Origin: DATBVX01 sp035263105
GTDB taxonomy: Bacteria > Pseudomonadota > Gammaproteobacteria > Steroidobacterales > Steroidobacteraceae
Reading direction: 5' to 3'
Assembly (NCBI GenBank): GCA_035263105.1
Contig: DATFRO010000100.1
Span: 1 to 43,417 of the forward strand
Length of the DNA: 43,417 nucleotides
The stretch's first letter is position 1, and the number at the start of each line of letters is the position of its first letter. Under the pieces are notes generated by a model that was not told the DNA's origin, made no database searches, and saw only the letters and a list, made by a program, of their open reading frames with translations. Of the stretch, positions 7,708-16,505 are shown in pieces. A program made the translations under genes and the position numbers.

Positions 7708-8955
7708 ATGTCGATGAAATTACGGACGCTGGTCATCCTCCTGGCAGGCATCGTCATCGGTGTGTCCCTGTCGGTGTCCCGTGGAGTGCTGGCCGACAAG
7801 GACCCGCCTGCGACGACGCAGGCCGATACGCTCCCCTGGGAGGACGCGCGGCTGCTGGCGGAAGTGCTGGAGCGTGTGAAGGAGGACTACGTCGACAAGG
7901 TTGACGATCACGACCTGATGGAAAACGCGATTCGCGGCATGGTCTCCTCGCTCGACCCGCATTCCGCATTTCTCGACAGCGATGAATACGACGAGATCCG
8001 CATCAGCACCACCGGCAATTACTCCGGGGTCGGTATCGAAGTCACGATGGAGGACGATGGCGTCAAGGTCGTGGCGCCGATCGATGGCACCTCCGCCGCC
8101 AAGGCCGGGATCCGCCCGGGCGACATGATCGTCGCTATCGATGGCGTGCCGGTCGACACCACCGGACTGAACGACGCCATCAACCGCATGCGCGGCAAGG
8201 CTGGCACCAGCGTGAAGGTGAGCGTGAAACGCAACGGTGTGCAGACGCCCCTCGATTTCGTGCTCGAGCGCTCCAACGTGCAGGTGCACAGCGTGAAGTC
8301 CGAGTTGCTCGAGCCCGGCTACGGCTACGTGCGGATCACGCATTTCAGCGAGACCACGGGAAGCGATCTCACCAAGGCGGTGGCGGCACTCAAGAGCGCC
8401 AGCCCGCACGCCAAGCTCAACGGCCTGGTGCTCGACCTGCGCAACAACCCGGGCGGTGTGCTCGAGGCCGCGGTCGCGGTCTCCGACGCCTTCATCAACG
8501 ATGGCACGATCGTCACCGCCGACGGTCGCGCTCCGGACTCCAAGTTCGAAATGGACGCGACGCCCGGCGATGTGCTGGACGGCGGCGACCTCGTGGTCCT
8601 GGTCAACGCCGGCTCCGCTTCCGCGTCGGAGATCGTCGCCGGTGCGCTGAAGGACCACGGCCGCGCCACGCTGATCGGCCGCACCACGTTCGGCAAGGGC
8701 TCGGTGCAGACCGTCATGCCGCTGTCGGATGGCCGGGCGATCAAGCTGACGACCTCGCGCTACTACACGCCGTCGGGCGCTTCGATTCAGCAGAAAGGCA
8801 TCACCCCGGACATCGTCGTCGATCGCGATCAGAACCCGGTTGACGGCGTGTCAGGCCCTGCGCTGGTCCAGCGCGATGCCGAAATCGGCATTGCGCTCGC
8901 CAAGCTCAAGGACGATGGCGTGATCCGCCAGAGCAAGGCGGAAGAGCGCCACTGA
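7708..8955 (+). CDS. ctpA: Carboxy-terminal processing protease CtpA (peptidase S41)
   Basis: A 415-residue periplasmic serine protease. The N-terminal hydrophobic segment (about residues 7-26) is a signal peptide or anchor. A PDZ domain at about 95-175 contains the GVGIEV binding strand. The S41 core shows VLDLRNNPGG, then GSASASEI with catalytic Ser305 and FGKGSVQ with Lys330, 25 residues apart as in E. coli Prc. In Pseudomonas the equivalent protease trims cell-wall hydrolases, which fits the proximity of EnvC. The ATG at 7708 has no clear ribosome site, and a second ATG lies two codons later. The next gene follows after three bases. Confidence 0.94.
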   Translation: MSMKLRTLVILLAGIVIGVSLSVSRGVLADKDPPATTQADTLPWEDARLLAEVLERVKEDYVDKVDDHDLMENAIRGMVSSLDPHSAFLDSDEYDEIRISTTGNYSGVGIEVTMEDDGVKVVAPIDGTSAAKAGIRPGDMIVAIDGVPVDTTGLNDAINRMRGKAGTSVKVSVKRNGVQTPLDFVLERSNVQVHSVKSELLEPGYGYVRITHFSETTGSDLTKAVAALKSASPHAKLNGLVLDLRNNPGGVLEAAVAVSDAFINDGTIVTADGRAPDSKFEMDATPGDVLDGGDLVVLVNAGSASASEIVAGALKDHGRATLIGRTTFGKGSVQTVMPLSDGRAIKLTTSRYYTPSGASIQQKGITPDIVVDRDQNPVDGVSGPALVQRDAEIGIALAKLKDDGVIRQSKAEERH

Positions 8956-8958
8956 CCG

Positions 8959-9153
8959 ATGCCGAATCGCAAGGAAGAGCCGGCCGCACACGTTCACGGC
9001 CCGAACTGCGACCACGACCACGATCACGACCATGAACACGGCGGCGCGGTGCCCTATCGCCGCGAGCTGCCGAAGCCCGGTCGCAACGATCCCTGTTTCT
9101 GCGGCAGCGGGAAGAAGTACAAGAAGTGCCACGGAGCGGCGAACGCGACCTGA
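8959..9153 (+). CDS. Small His-rich SEC-C zinc-binding protein
   Basis: 64 residues. The C-terminal half is a SEC-C motif (GRNDPCFCGSGKKYKKCHG, residues about 41-59), the CxCx8CH zinc finger also found at the end of SecA. The N-terminal half carries a run of alternating His and Asp (HDHDHDHEH, about residues 19-27) with a Cys just before it, which looks like a second metal site. The ATG is three bases after the ctpA stop, so the gene is translated from the ctpA message. No catalytic domain is present. A metal-sensing, storage or adaptor role is a guess; SEC-C alone does not identify a partner. Confidence 0.82.
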   Translation: MPNRKEEPAAHVHGPNCDHDHDHDHEHGGAVPYRRELPKPGRNDPCFCGSGKKYKKCHGAANAT

Positions 9154-9169
9154 GCGGGAGGGCTAAGGC

Positions 9170-9538
9170 ATGACCGGTTTCATTCTGCGTGCATTGATCG
9201 CAGCGCTCGGCCTGTGGCTCGCAACCGAGTGGGTCAGCGGAGTGCACATCGATACTCCGGGAACGCTCATCCTCGCAGGCGTGCTCCTCGGCGTCGTCAA
9301 CGCCATCGTGCGTCCGCTCGCGGTCGTGCTCACGTTGCCCTTCACCATCCTGACGCTGGGCCTGTTCCTGCTCGTCGTGAACGCGGCGATGGTGGGCCTG
9401 GTCGCGTGGTTCCTGCCGGGGTTCAGTCTCGATGGCTTCGGTCCCGCGTTCTGGTGCGCGCTGATCGTGAGCCTGGTGTCCTGGGTCGGCTCCTGGTTCA
9501 TCGGTTCGAAGGGCAAGATCGAAGTCGTGCGGCGTTGA
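9170..9538 (+). CDS. YvlD-like small membrane protein (phage holin 4 superfamily)
   Basis: 122 residues with four hydrophobic helices (about 4-22, 30-48, 56-82 and 92-110). The pattern GVLLGVVNAIVRPLAVVLTLP followed by LGLFLLVVNAAM is characteristic of Pfam family PF04020 (Phage_holin_4_2/YvlD). Despite the name, these chromosomal proteins are not known to be lytic; YvlD-type proteins are linked to envelope stress in Bacillus. Start ATG is at 9170, 16 bases after the SEC-C gene, with GGGAGGG upstream. It is the last gene of the envC-to-ctpA run. Confidence 0.85.
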   Translation: MTGFILRALIAALGLWLATEWVSGVHIDTPGTLILAGVLLGVVNAIVRPLAVVLTLPFTILTLGLFLLVVNAAMVGLVAWFLPGFSLDGFGPAFWCALIVSLVSWVGSWFIGSKGKIEVVRR

Positions 9539-9546
9539 GCCGCGTC

Positions 9547-11505
9547 TTATCGAGCCTTCCCGGGCTTCGACGCCGCCCCGGTCTCGGCGGCGCGGAACAG
9601 AAGCCAGGCAATTCCCGCGAGGATCACCAGGCCTAGCAGTTCGCCCCACTGCGTCGGCTGGAATTTCTCTGGTAACGCGAGAACGTCGGCACGCCCCGAG
9701 GCGACGATCGCGATCGCGATGACGATGCCCATCAACGCTTCGCCTGTGATCAGTCCGGCCGAGAACAGTACTCCGCGCCGATGCAGGCGCTCCTTCGCAT
9801 CGGCGTCGTCGGGAACGCGCGCGATGCGCTCGACGATGTAGGTCAGGAGTCCGCCCAGGAAGATCGGCACGGTGAGCTCCAGCGGCAGGTAGATTCCGAC
9901 CGCGGCGGCCAGCACCGGGACGCGAAAGCGGGCGCCCCGAGCCTTGCAGATTTCATCGACGATGATGATGGCGGCGCCAATGGCGGCACCGGTCCAGACC
10001 ATTCCCCAGGGCAGCACTCCGCCAAACATCCCCTTGGAGACCGAGGCCATGAGCGTCGCTTGTGGAGCGAGCAGCGGATGGGGATGGGCCTCGGACGGAA
10101 CGCCGATTCCGTACGCCTTTTCGAGGAGGTTGAGGACCGGCGCCATGATGAGCGCGCAGGAAACCGCGCCCACGGCCAGCATCAGCTGCTGGCGCCAGGG
10201 CGTTGCCCCGACCAGGTAGCCAGCCTTGAGGTCCTGCAGGTTGTCGCCGGCGACGGAAGCCGCGCAGCAGACGACTGCGCCGATCATGATCGCTGCGACC
10301 GGCCCGAGCGGCGCATTGCGCCCCATGAGGAAGATCAGGATCACGGACGCGAACAGGATCGTCGAGATCGTGATCCCGGACACCGGGTTGTTGGACGAGC
10401 CCACGAGCCCGGCCATATACGCGGACACGGAGCAGAACAGGAACCCCGCGACGATCATGATGATCGTCATCGGCACGCTCACGGCCAGCGAGCCTACGAT
10501 CGCCTGGTACAGCCCGAAGAGCGGCAGCGTGAACAGCGCGATACCGACCAGCACTGTCTTCATCGGCAAATCCTGTTCGGTGTGCGCGACCTGGCGCGAG
10601 GAGCCCGCACGCGCGGCGTCGAGGCCGCTGCGGATGCCCGAAAGGAGCGATTTGCGCAGTGAAATGAGAGTCCATACGCCGCCGATCAGCATGGCGCCGA
10701 CGCCCAGGTAGCGGATCTGGGCCGACCAGATCGCGTAGGCGGCGTCTTCTGCCGCGAGGCCCGCGACGCGAGCCGCGAGCTCAGCGTTGCCCGCGAGGAA
10801 TTGCGTGGCGTAGATCGGAATCGCGATGTTCCAGGAGATGATGCCACCGGCCATCACGACGATGCCGATGTTGAGTCCCACGATGTAGCCCACGCCGAAC
10901 AGAGCAGGCGAGAGATTGGTGCCGAAAAAAGCGATGCCCTTGCCGATGTAGGTTGCGGTGGCGGACGTGTCGGGAATCAGCCGGAGGCCGCTCGATGCGG
11001 CAAGCTTCACCAGCCCGCCGACCAACGCCGAGCCCGCGAGCAGTTTCACCCCCTGCTCCGGGTTCTCGCCGGCGCGCAGCACCTCTGCCGCTGCCTTGCC
11101 CTCCGGAAACGCGAGTTTCTGTTCGAGAATCAGGGCGCGCCGTAGCGGCACCGAGAACAGCACGCCGAGGATGCCGCCGAGGCCCGCGATCGCGAGCACC
11201 CACATGTATCTGAAGTCGCTCCAGTACCCCAGGATCACCAGCGCAGGAATCGTGAAGATCACGCCCGCGGCGATCGAGGCGGCGGCGGACGCCCCGGTCT
11301 GCACGATGTTGTTCTCGAGAATGTGGCCGCCGCCGAGCGCACGCAGCACGCCCATCGAAACCACGGCCGCAGGAATCGCCGATGCGATCGTGAGGCCGGC
11401 GAACAACCCAAGGTACGTGTTCGCGGCAGCGAGCAGCATCGCCAGGATGATGGCGAGGACGATCGCGCGTGGTGTGAGTTGCGGCAGTGGTGCGGCGGTG
11501 TTCAT
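9547..11505 (-). CDS. OPT family oligopeptide transporter
   Basis: 652 residues and about 14-16 hydrophobic segments spread over the length. The start LTPRAIVLAIILAMLLAAANTYLGLFAGLTIA and the segments NNIVQTGASAA and VAGDNLQDLK are typical of the bacterial OPT family. Members take up oligopeptides or metal chelates with protons at the inner membrane; the substrate cannot be read from sequence. The ATG at 11505 follows GGGAGC by eight bases and begins 15 bases after the M2 peptidase stop, so the two are almost certainly one transcript. That context favours peptides over siderophores. Confidence 0.92.
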   Translation of the reverse strand: MNTAAPLPQLTPRAIVLAIILAMLLAAANTYLGLFAGLTIASAIPAAVVSMGVLRALGGGHILENNIVQTGASAAASIAAGVIFTIPALVILGYWSDFRYMWVLAIAGLGGILGVLFSVPLRRALILEQKLAFPEGKAAAEVLRAGENPEQGVKLLAGSALVGGLVKLAASSGLRLIPDTSATATYIGKGIAFFGTNLSPALFGVGYIVGLNIGIVVMAGGIISWNIAIPIYATQFLAGNAELAARVAGLAAEDAAYAIWSAQIRYLGVGAMLIGGVWTLISLRKSLLSGIRSGLDAARAGSSRQVAHTEQDLPMKTVLVGIALFTLPLFGLYQAIVGSLAVSVPMTIIMIVAGFLFCSVSAYMAGLVGSSNNPVSGITISTILFASVILIFLMGRNAPLGPVAAIMIGAVVCCAASVAGDNLQDLKAGYLVGATPWRQQLMLAVGAVSCALIMAPVLNLLEKAYGIGVPSEAHPHPLLAPQATLMASVSKGMFGGVLPWGMVWTGAAIGAAIIIVDEICKARGARFRVPVLAAAVGIYLPLELTVPIFLGGLLTYIVERIARVPDDADAKERLHRRGVLFSAGLITGEALMGIVIAIAIVASGRADVLALPEKFQPTQWGELLGLVILAGIAWLLFRAAETGAASKPGKAR

Positions 11506-11520
11506 TCGTTTTGCTCCCGA

Positions 11521-13374
11521 TCAGCTCTCAGGCGTCCAGCCACACTTCTGTCCCTGGTTCTTTTCTTTCAGCCATTCCTGCAGCGGCGCGAAGTAATCGA
11601 CGATCGCGCTCGCATCCATGTCACGCGTGCCAGTGAGCTTCTCGAGCGTCTCCTGCCACGGCCGGCTCTGGCCGAGTGCCAGCATCGCCGCAAAGCGCTT
11701 GCCGGCCTCGGTGTTGCCGTAGATCGAGCACTCGTGCAGCGGGCCGTGAAATCCGGCCGCCTGGCACAACGCGCGGTGAAACTGGAACTGCAGGATGAAG
11801 GACAGGAAGTAGCGTGCGTAAGGCGTGTTGCCGGGGATGTGCGACTTGGCGCCCGGATCGAAGTCGGCTTCGGAGCGCGGCAGCGGCGGCGCGACGCCCT
11901 GGTACTTCTCCCGCAACTGCCACCACGCCGCGTTGTAGTTGGCCGGCGTGATCTCGCCCGAGAACACTTTCCAGCGCCACTGATCAATGAGCTTGCCGAA
12001 CGGCAGGAACGCGACGCGCTCGAGCGCGAGCTTCATCTGCTGATTGATCAGCGCGTCATGGCCCGGCTTGATGTCGCCCACCAGCTTGATCGTGTGCAGG
12101 TACTGCGGCGTCATCGACAGCACGACCGTATCGCCGATCGCTTCGTGGAAGCCGTCGTTCGCGCCGTTCTGGAACAGGTACGGCTGGTCGCGGTAGGAGA
12201 GGAAGTAATAGATATGACCGAGCTCATGATAGATCGTGCGCAGGTCCTCATCGGTCGGCGTGATGCAGACCTTGATGCGTACGTCATCCTTGGCGTCCAT
12301 GGACCACGCGTTGGCATGGCATAACACCTCGCGATCGCGCGGCCGCGTCAGCATCGAGTGGGTCCAGAACGAGTCCGGCAGCTTGGGGAAACCGAGTGAT
12401 ACGTAGAAGGTCTCCGCCGACTGCGTCATGCGCTTCGCATCGTACTTCTGCGCCTGGAGGGCCTTGTCGACATCGAGGTCGGCGACACCGTGATAAGGCT
12501 CCATCAGGTCGTAGACCTTGTCCCATTGCTGTGCCCAGAGGTTGCCCAGGAGCTGCGCGGGAATGGGCTTGCCCGCGGGCACACGCGCCTCGCCGTATTT
12601 CTTTGCGAGCTGCGCGCGCGCATAGCAATGCAGGTCCTGGTAGAGCGGCTGCACCTGCGCCCAGAGTCGCTCGGTTTCCTGCTCGAACGCTTCCGGCGTC
12701 ATGTCATATCCGGAGCGCCACATCGCGCCGAGATCCTTGAAGCCGAGCTCACGCGCCCCTTCGTTCCCGAGCTCCACGAAGCGCTCGTAGTCCTTGCGCA
12801 TCGGCGGCGCGATGCTGTGCCAGCCCTTCCAGGCCTCCGTCAGCTCATCGTAGTTGCGGCTCTTTGCGATCGTCTTCGAGAGCTCATCGATGTGCAGGCA
12901 GGAATCCGGCCCCTTCGGACAGTACTTCCCTTCGCCATACATGGCGTCGAGTCGCGCGAGGATGGTGGACAGTTCGGCGCGCTTCGCAGCATCCGACGGT
13001 GCAGGCGCATAGACGCCGGCGGAGACACCCAGTTTCAGCAGCTCGAGCGCACGCGCAGTGTCCGGATTGGTGACCTGCTTCATGTCGAAGCGCTTCGCCT
13101 CCTCGACTGCGCGACTGAAGTATTCGAGGCCACGCTCGTTGGCTTTCGCGTTCAGCGCCTGGGTGTCGTCGGTGATGTAGGTCTGCTGCACCCAGCCGGC
13201 CTGGTTGACCTCCTTGCTGATCTCGAGCATCTCGCGATTCACGCGCGCGACGAATTCGTCGGCCGTTTCGGCCTTGGGCGCGGTCGCTGAGTGAGGCTTG
13301 CAGGCGGGCAGGCTCAGTGCCGCCACCAGCAGAGCCGCGCAGGATACGAGTCTCGAGAGTGAACGCTGCATCAT
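11521..13374 (-). CDS. M2 family peptidyl-dipeptidase (ACE-like) lipoprotein
   Basis: 617 residues from the ATG at 13374, which has GGAGAA spaced seven bases upstream. The N-terminus is a lipoprotein signal with lipobox LPAC, so the enzyme is probably membrane-anchored in the periplasm. The zinc site HELGH is at residues 383-387, followed about 25 residues later by HEAIGDT, which supplies the third ligand in the M2 family. Angiotensin-converting-enzyme relatives release C-terminal dipeptides. Bacterial forms such as the Xanthomonas enzyme are known. Placed between a POT (di/tripeptide) and an OPT (oligopeptide) transporter, it probably trims peptides for uptake. Confidence 0.93.
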   Translation of the reverse strand: MMQRSLSRLVSCAALLVAALSLPACKPHSATAPKAETADEFVARVNREMLEISKEVNQAGWVQQTYITDDTQALNAKANERGLEYFSRAVEEAKRFDMKQVTNPDTARALELLKLGVSAGVYAPAPSDAAKRAELSTILARLDAMYGEGKYCPKGPDSCLHIDELSKTIAKSRNYDELTEAWKGWHSIAPPMRKDYERFVELGNEGARELGFKDLGAMWRSGYDMTPEAFEQETERLWAQVQPLYQDLHCYARAQLAKKYGEARVPAGKPIPAQLLGNLWAQQWDKVYDLMEPYHGVADLDVDKALQAQKYDAKRMTQSAETFYVSLGFPKLPDSFWTHSMLTRPRDREVLCHANAWSMDAKDDVRIKVCITPTDEDLRTIYHELGHIYYFLSYRDQPYLFQNGANDGFHEAIGDTVVLSMTPQYLHTIKLVGDIKPGHDALINQQMKLALERVAFLPFGKLIDQWRWKVFSGEITPANYNAAWWQLREKYQGVAPPLPRSEADFDPGAKSHIPGNTPYARYFLSFILQFQFHRALCQAAGFHGPLHECSIYGNTEAGKRFAAMLALGQSRPWQETLEKLTGTRDMDASAIVDYFAPLQEWLKEKNQGQKCGWTPES

Positions 13375-13450
13375 GTTGTTCTCCACCGGCACGCCGGCTG
13401 CCGAGCGATCCACGACAGCATCCCGGCACTCAAATTCGTGAGTCTCAGCG

Positions 13451-14947
13451 CTACTTCACGCCGGACATGAGGCGCTTGATGAAAGGCGTGAGGAGCAGCA
13501 TGACTGCCCCGGCAATCGCGCCCCACCAGAACAGATAGAGGAACACGCCCGGCATACCCGGCACATTGTTCGGATCGATCCGGCCAGAGAATTGGCCCGC
13601 CAGGTTGTTGCCAATCGCCGTAGCCAGGAACCACACACCCATGACCTGCCCGACGAATCTCGCGGGCGCGAGCTTGGTCATCGAGCTCAGGCCCACCGGG
13701 CTCAGGCAGAGCTCACCGAAGGTATGGAACAGGTAGGTGAGGATGAGCCACGTCGGCAGCACTTTCTGGCCCTGCACTACGTAGTTGGCGGCCAGGAACA
13801 TCACGATGAATCCGAGGCCCATGAAGATCAGGCCGATGCCGAATTTCGCGGGTGAGGACAGATCGAGATTGCGCCGGCCGAGTTGCACCCACAGAGCTGC
13901 GAACACAGGTGCGAACACGATTACGAACAACGGGTTCACACCCTGCAGCACCCCAGCCGGCATGTCCCAGCCGAAGACCATGCGATCGGTGTGACGCTCG
14001 GCGAACAGGTTGAAGGAAGCGCCCGCTTGTTCGTAGCCGGCCCAGAACATGGCGCAGCCGATGAAGAGCGCGATCATCACCCAGACGCGATTGCGCTCGG
14101 TGCGATCCAGGCCTGCGAACAACAGCAGATAGATGAAGTAGGCAGCAGCGAGCGTAATCATCACCCAGTTCGCGCTGTGCGAGACCGCGACCGCGTCAAA
14201 ACCAATGCTGCCGGTGAAGACGAGGCCGGCGAGGATCGCGAGCAGCGCGACGAAGCCGATCACCGGCCACCAGGTCGCGCGCTGACCGAGCGGGACGACG
14301 CCGGACTGGCCGAGGTACCTGCGAGTGAAGTGAAACTGGATGAGGCCGAACGCCATCCCGATCGCGGGCAAGCCGAAGCCGATGTTCCAGCCGAACTTCG
14401 CAGCGACGATGGGCACGAACACCGAGCCAAACAACGCGCCGAGGTTGATGCCCATGTAGAAGATGGAAAAGCCGGCATCGCGTCGCGAGCCGCCCTCGGG
14501 ATAGAGCTGCGCAACCACCGCGCTGATGTTCGGCTTGAGGAGCCCCACGCCGAACACGATGACGATGAGCCCGAGGAAGAACAGGCGTGGATCGCCGATC
14601 GCGAGGCTCGCGTTGCCGAGCATGATGAGAATGCCGCCGGCGACCACCGCCTTCTGCTGGCCGATGAGGCGATCGGCAATCCAGCCACCGAGCAGGCACA
14701 GCAGGTAGGTGCCGGCGATGTACATGCCGTAGATCGCATTGGCGGTCTTGTCGTCGATACCCAATCCCCCGTCCACGACGGCTGCTGTCATGAACAGGAT
14801 CAGGAGCGCGCGCATCCCGTAGTAGGTGAAGCGCTCCCACATCTCGGTGAGGAAGAGTGTCGCCAGCCCGCGGGGCTGGCCTAGGAGTTGGGGACCGTCG
14901 GTGGAAAGGGGTTGCGAAGTGGTCGTGTCCGAGGCGGTGGTTGTCAT
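13451..14947 (-). CDS. POT family proton-coupled peptide transporter
   Basis: About 498 residues with 12-14 predicted membrane helices. The family signature ExxERFxYYG appears as EMWERFTYYG near residues 36-45, and helix 5 has the FYMGINLGAL pattern (PTR2 signature). POT proteins import di- and tripeptides with protons at the inner membrane. The ATG at 14947 (MTTTASD) is chosen; a GTG at 14968 is also possible, and neither has a clear ribosome site. It lies 76 bases upstream of the M2 peptidase and probably heads the operon POT, M2, OPT. Confidence 0.92.
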   Translation of the reverse strand: MTTTASDTTTSQPLSTDGPQLLGQPRGLATLFLTEMWERFTYYGMRALLILFMTAAVVDGGLGIDDKTANAIYGMYIAGTYLLCLLGGWIADRLIGQQKAVVAGGILIMLGNASLAIGDPRLFFLGLIVIVFGVGLLKPNISAVVAQLYPEGGSRRDAGFSIFYMGINLGALFGSVFVPIVAAKFGWNIGFGLPAIGMAFGLIQFHFTRRYLGQSGVVPLGQRATWWPVIGFVALLAILAGLVFTGSIGFDAVAVSHSANWVMITLAAAYFIYLLLFAGLDRTERNRVWVMIALFIGCAMFWAGYEQAGASFNLFAERHTDRMVFGWDMPAGVLQGVNPLFVIVFAPVFAALWVQLGRRNLDLSSPAKFGIGLIFMGLGFIVMFLAANYVVQGQKVLPTWLILTYLFHTFGELCLSPVGLSSMTKLAPARFVGQVMGVWFLATAIGNNLAGQFSGRIDPNNVPGMPGVFLYLFWWGAIAGAVMLLLTPFIKRLMSGVK

Positions 14948-15095
14948 GATTTGTTGTTGGCCCGTCACGCAAACGAGGCGCGGCAGGCCGCGCGTAATGG
15001 GCGCCGAGTGTGCTTGATGTTGCCCTGCATCAGCAACCCGCGCCGTCCCGCTTTTTCGGGCACCGGAACATGTCCGGCGGCGTCGGGGCGAGGTG

Positions 15096-15896
15096 TCAGC
15101 GGGAGGAGGCGTCCGCGTTGTTTTCGGCCGCTTCCTGTTCAGCTTGGCGCCGGAGCTTCGCCCTGAACATCACTCGCGACATGACGATGCCGATCTCGTA
15201 GAGCGCGTACATCGGCACGGCCATGATGCACTGTGAGACCGCATCCGGCGGCGTGAGGAATGCGGCGATGACGAAGATGCCGATGAGCACGTAGCCGCGG
15301 TTCTCGACCAGCGTTTCGACCTTTACGAGCCCGGTCAGCACCAGCAGCACGGTCGCCACCGGCACCTCGAATGCGATGCCGAAGGCGAAAAACAGCATCA
15401 GCACGAAATCGAGGTAGCTGTTGATGTCCGTCATCATCAGCACCCCGTGCGGCCCGGTGGTGGCGAAGAACGCGAAGATCGCGGGAAACACGGCGTAATA
15501 CGCGAACGCCACGCCGCCGTAGAACAACACGATGCTGGAGATCAGCAGCGGCAACGCGAAACGCTTCTCGTGCCGATACAGGCCGGGCGCGACGAACGCC
15601 CAGAGCTGGTAGAGGATGTACGGCATGGCGACGAAGATCGCAGTGATCACGCCGAGCTTGAAAGGTGCCATGAAGGGCGCGATCACATTGGTCGCGATCA
15701 TCGAGGCGCCCGCCGGGAGCTTCTCCTGCAGCGGACGCGCGATGAACTCGTAGAGCTCATTCGAATAGATGAGACAGGGGATCGAGAGCACTACGACCGC
15801 GATCGTCGCCCGCAGCAGGCGATCGCGCAGCTCCAGCAGATGGGAGATCAGCGTGCCTTCAGCCAGCGTCTCCGGTTCACGGCCCGGTTCGCTCAT
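15096..15896 (-). CDS. tatC: Twin-arginine translocase subunit TatC
   Basis: 266 residues and six membrane helices. This is the receptor subunit that binds RR signal peptides of folded proteins. Matches to E. coli TatC run throughout: SHLLELRDRLL, SMIATNV, QLWAFVAPGLYRHEKR (with the conserved Glu of the signal-peptide site), FAYYAVFP, FGIAFEVPVA and LTPPDAVSQ. The start overlaps the tatB end by 20 bases, implying coupling. The C-terminal tail is charged (QEAAENNADASS) and slightly longer than usual. Confidence 0.97.
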   Translation of the reverse strand: MSEPGREPETLAEGTLISHLLELRDRLLRATIAVVVLSIPCLIYSNELYEFIARPLQEKLPAGASMIATNVIAPFMAPFKLGVITAIFVAMPYILYQLWAFVAPGLYRHEKRFALPLLISSIVLFYGGVAFAYYAVFPAIFAFFATTGPHGVLMMTDINSYLDFVLMLFFAFGIAFEVPVATVLLVLTGLVKVETLVENRGYVLIGIFVIAAFLTPPDAVSQCIMAVPMYALYEIGIVMSRVMFRAKLRRQAEQEAAENNADASSR

Positions 15897-16155
15897 GCGG
15901 GCTCTGCTCTGCAGGTGGCGGATCGGTGGGTGTGACGCTTGGCGGCGCAGGCGGCGTCACGGGAGGCTGCTTGCGGGCGGTCTCTTCGAGATTGACTTCC
16001 TGGTCCAGCTGCTCACGGAACTGGCGCGCCATCGCGCGTGCCCGGCCGACCCAGCGGCCGATCTGCGCGGCGAGCTTGGGCAGGCGCTGGGGACCCAGCA
16101 CGATAAGCGCCAGGCCGAAGATCAGCACCAGCTCGGAAAAACCGACCTCGAACAT
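15877..16155 (-). CDS. tatB: Sec-independent translocase subunit TatB
   Basis: 92 residues. An N-terminal membrane helix with the motif MFEVGFSELVLIFGLALIVLGPQRLP is diagnostic of TatB, with the Glu at position 8. An amphipathic helix follows, with a Pro-rich tail from about residue 65. It is shorter than E. coli TatB (171 residues), losing only the variable tail. It forms the receptor complex with TatC, and lies seven bases after tatA. Confidence 0.94.
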   Translation of the reverse strand: MFEVGFSELVLIFGLALIVLGPQRLPKLAAQIGRWVGRARAMARQFREQLDQEVNLEETARKQPPVTPPAPPSVTPTDPPPAEQSPHERTGP

Positions 16156-16162
16156 CGGTCAC

Positions 16163-16414
16163 TCAGGCGTTGCGATTGCCCGAACTCTTGGCGTCAGCGT
16201 TGCGCTTCGCGTCCGGGGTCGATTCGAACTCCGCGTCCTCTTCCGCGTGCTTGATCTGCTTCATCGTCTCGTCGGTGTCGCCCTCGTTGACGGCTTTCTT
16301 GAAGCCGCGGACCGCGGCACCGAGGTCGGAACCGATCGTGCGGAGCTTCTTGGCGCCGAACACGAGCAACGCGATCAGCAGGATGATGATCAATTCGCGC
16401 CAACCGATGCCCAT
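16163..16414 (-). CDS. tatA: Sec-independent translocase subunit TatA
   Basis: 83 residues from the ATG at 16414, which has CTGGAGA upstream; an in-frame ATG at 16459 would add a non-conserved leader. A short membrane helix (about residues 7-19) is followed by the FGAKKLRTIGSDLG hinge and amphipathic helix that define TatA, the pore-forming subunit. The acidic tail (HAEEDAEFE) is typical. It is the first of tatA, tatB, tatC and lies 91 bases downstream of dtd on the same strand. Confidence 0.95.
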   Translation of the reverse strand: MGIGWRELIIILLIALLVFGAKKLRTIGSDLGAAVRGFKKAVNEGDTDETMKQIKHAEEDAEFESTPDAKRNADAKSSGNRNA

Positions 16415-16505
16415 GCCAATTCTCCAGAGGTTTCCGAGGAGGCCGCGATAATACGCCAATCGGCCTGCCCCAATTGTTGACTGCGCCGCGGTTCCAGCAG
16501 CGGAT

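Noticed and set aside
9170..9538. Prophage remnant suggested by a holin-family name
   Set aside because: PF04020 proteins are chromosomal membrane proteins; no other phage gene is nearby. The same applies to the YqjE-like gene.
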